Assembly: GCF_000237925.1 (NCBI RefSeq)
Contig: NC_031495.1
Location: 23,702,872-23,766,871 of the forward strand
Origin: Schistosoma mansoni
Taxonomy: Eukaryota; Platyhelminthes; Trematoda; Strigeidida; Schistosomatidae
Length of the DNA: 64,000 nucleotides
Reading direction: 5' to 3'
The notes below the pieces were generated by a model. The model ran no database searches. It worked only from the letters and a program-made list of their open reading frames with translations, and was not told the origin of the DNA. The position numbers and the translations under genes were made by a program. Positions 63,620 to 64,000 of this stretch are shown here, in pieces (the first letter of the stretch is position 1; each line of letters opens with the position of its first letter).

Positions 63620-63737
63620 TTACTTGTTTATTTCTGTGTATTCAGCTTGTATCTTTCTCTGTTTTTGTTCGGCTGATATTAATGACTGTCTTCTTGTTCC
63701 TACTTTTTTGAATCTCATCCAGTGTATCAACAGTGAT

Positions 63738-63929
63738 TCATTCCTTGTGATGGTGATTTTTGTTGCCCAGAACCTCCTGGCATGTTGAAATGATTGCCAC
63801 GTTTATCCATTTCCAGTTGTTCTCCATAGTAGTTCTCTCTCCACTGAGTAGCTCATGGAAGGCCTGGAACCTGTTGCTGGGGGCTATCGTGAATTTGTTA
63901 AGTTTGTCAGTATCTCGAAGAAAAGCCAC
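63738..63929 (-). pseudogene. LINE ORF piece after the endonuclease
   Basis: TMENNWKWINVAIISTCQEV, then LGNKNHHHKE: the linker of the same RTE-type LINE. Frame differs from the next piece. Confidence 0.65.
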
Positions 63930-64000
63930 ATCGAACTTTTGTGATGTTGTCCGCCCTGTTGTCCAGTGCTTCTTATTTTTAATTTCATCTTAGTGGCCAG

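Larger units (their letters stand above)
61830..64000 (-). mobile_element. RTE-type LINE (SR2/SjR2-like), runs off right end
   Basis: 3' end at left: on - the tail is TAAG repeats (61830-61857), typical of RTE-clade elements. The 3' end of the coding part begins near 61900. To the right are RT (62022-63083), an RT N-terminal/linker piece (63176-63619) and the linker after the endonuclease (63738-63929). The endonuclease and 5' end lie outside the window. It is better preserved than the copy at 15784-18130. Confidence 0.85.

Noticed and set aside
1-64000. CRISPR arrays, bacterial operons or phage
   Set aside because: Split genes, retrotransposons and composition show animal nuclear DNA; no spaced direct-repeat array was seen.

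Overview
The window is AT-rich eukaryotic DNA with split genes, very short 5' introns, micro-exon-sized coding exons, RTE-like LINEs with short tandem tails, Penelope-like elements (PLEs) and tRNA-like SINEs that carry hammerhead motifs. Together these point to a blood fluke (Schistosoma or a close relative). This was judged by eye; no database was searched.

Layout. About 0.3-3.4 kb holds the last three visible exons of an unidentified + strand gene that enters from the left. About 5.4-8.2 kb is a + strand gene for mitochondrial ribosomal protein bL35m (MRPL35), with a presequence-like first exon. About 8.2-13 kb is repeat-rich intergenic DNA with SINE and hammerhead remnants. 13.0-18.1 kb is two abutting LINE copies in opposite orientation. 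19.1-22.8 kb is a - strand five-exon TLC-domain membrane protein gene with introns of 33, 34 and 42 nt followed by one of 2.8 kb; its exon lengths sum to 260 codons exactly. 23-29 kb has no certain gene but holds several TLC-like fragments. About 29.5-61.8 kb is one large + strand kinesin-3-type motor gene running out of the window. Its motor domain is cut into short exons separated by introns of up to 13.6 kb, one of which contains an assembly gap (47,142-47,557). Two PLE copies and other repeats sit in its introns, and a - strand RTE-type LINE starts 14 nt after its last visible exon and runs off the right edge.

The strongest leads are: (1) a 117-nt solo PLE terminal unit in the MRPL35 intron, with a 12-nt target site duplication and an intact hammerhead core; (2) a second, inverted pair of the same terminal unit with a 16-nt target duplication; (3) three different tRNA-like SINE types, each with a hammerhead module or its remnant; (4) an exact 182-nt repeat on both sides of the assembly gap; (5) the split kinesin motor, where splice phase shows that coding pieces are still missing; and (6) a cluster of TLC-like fragments beside the intact TLC gene.
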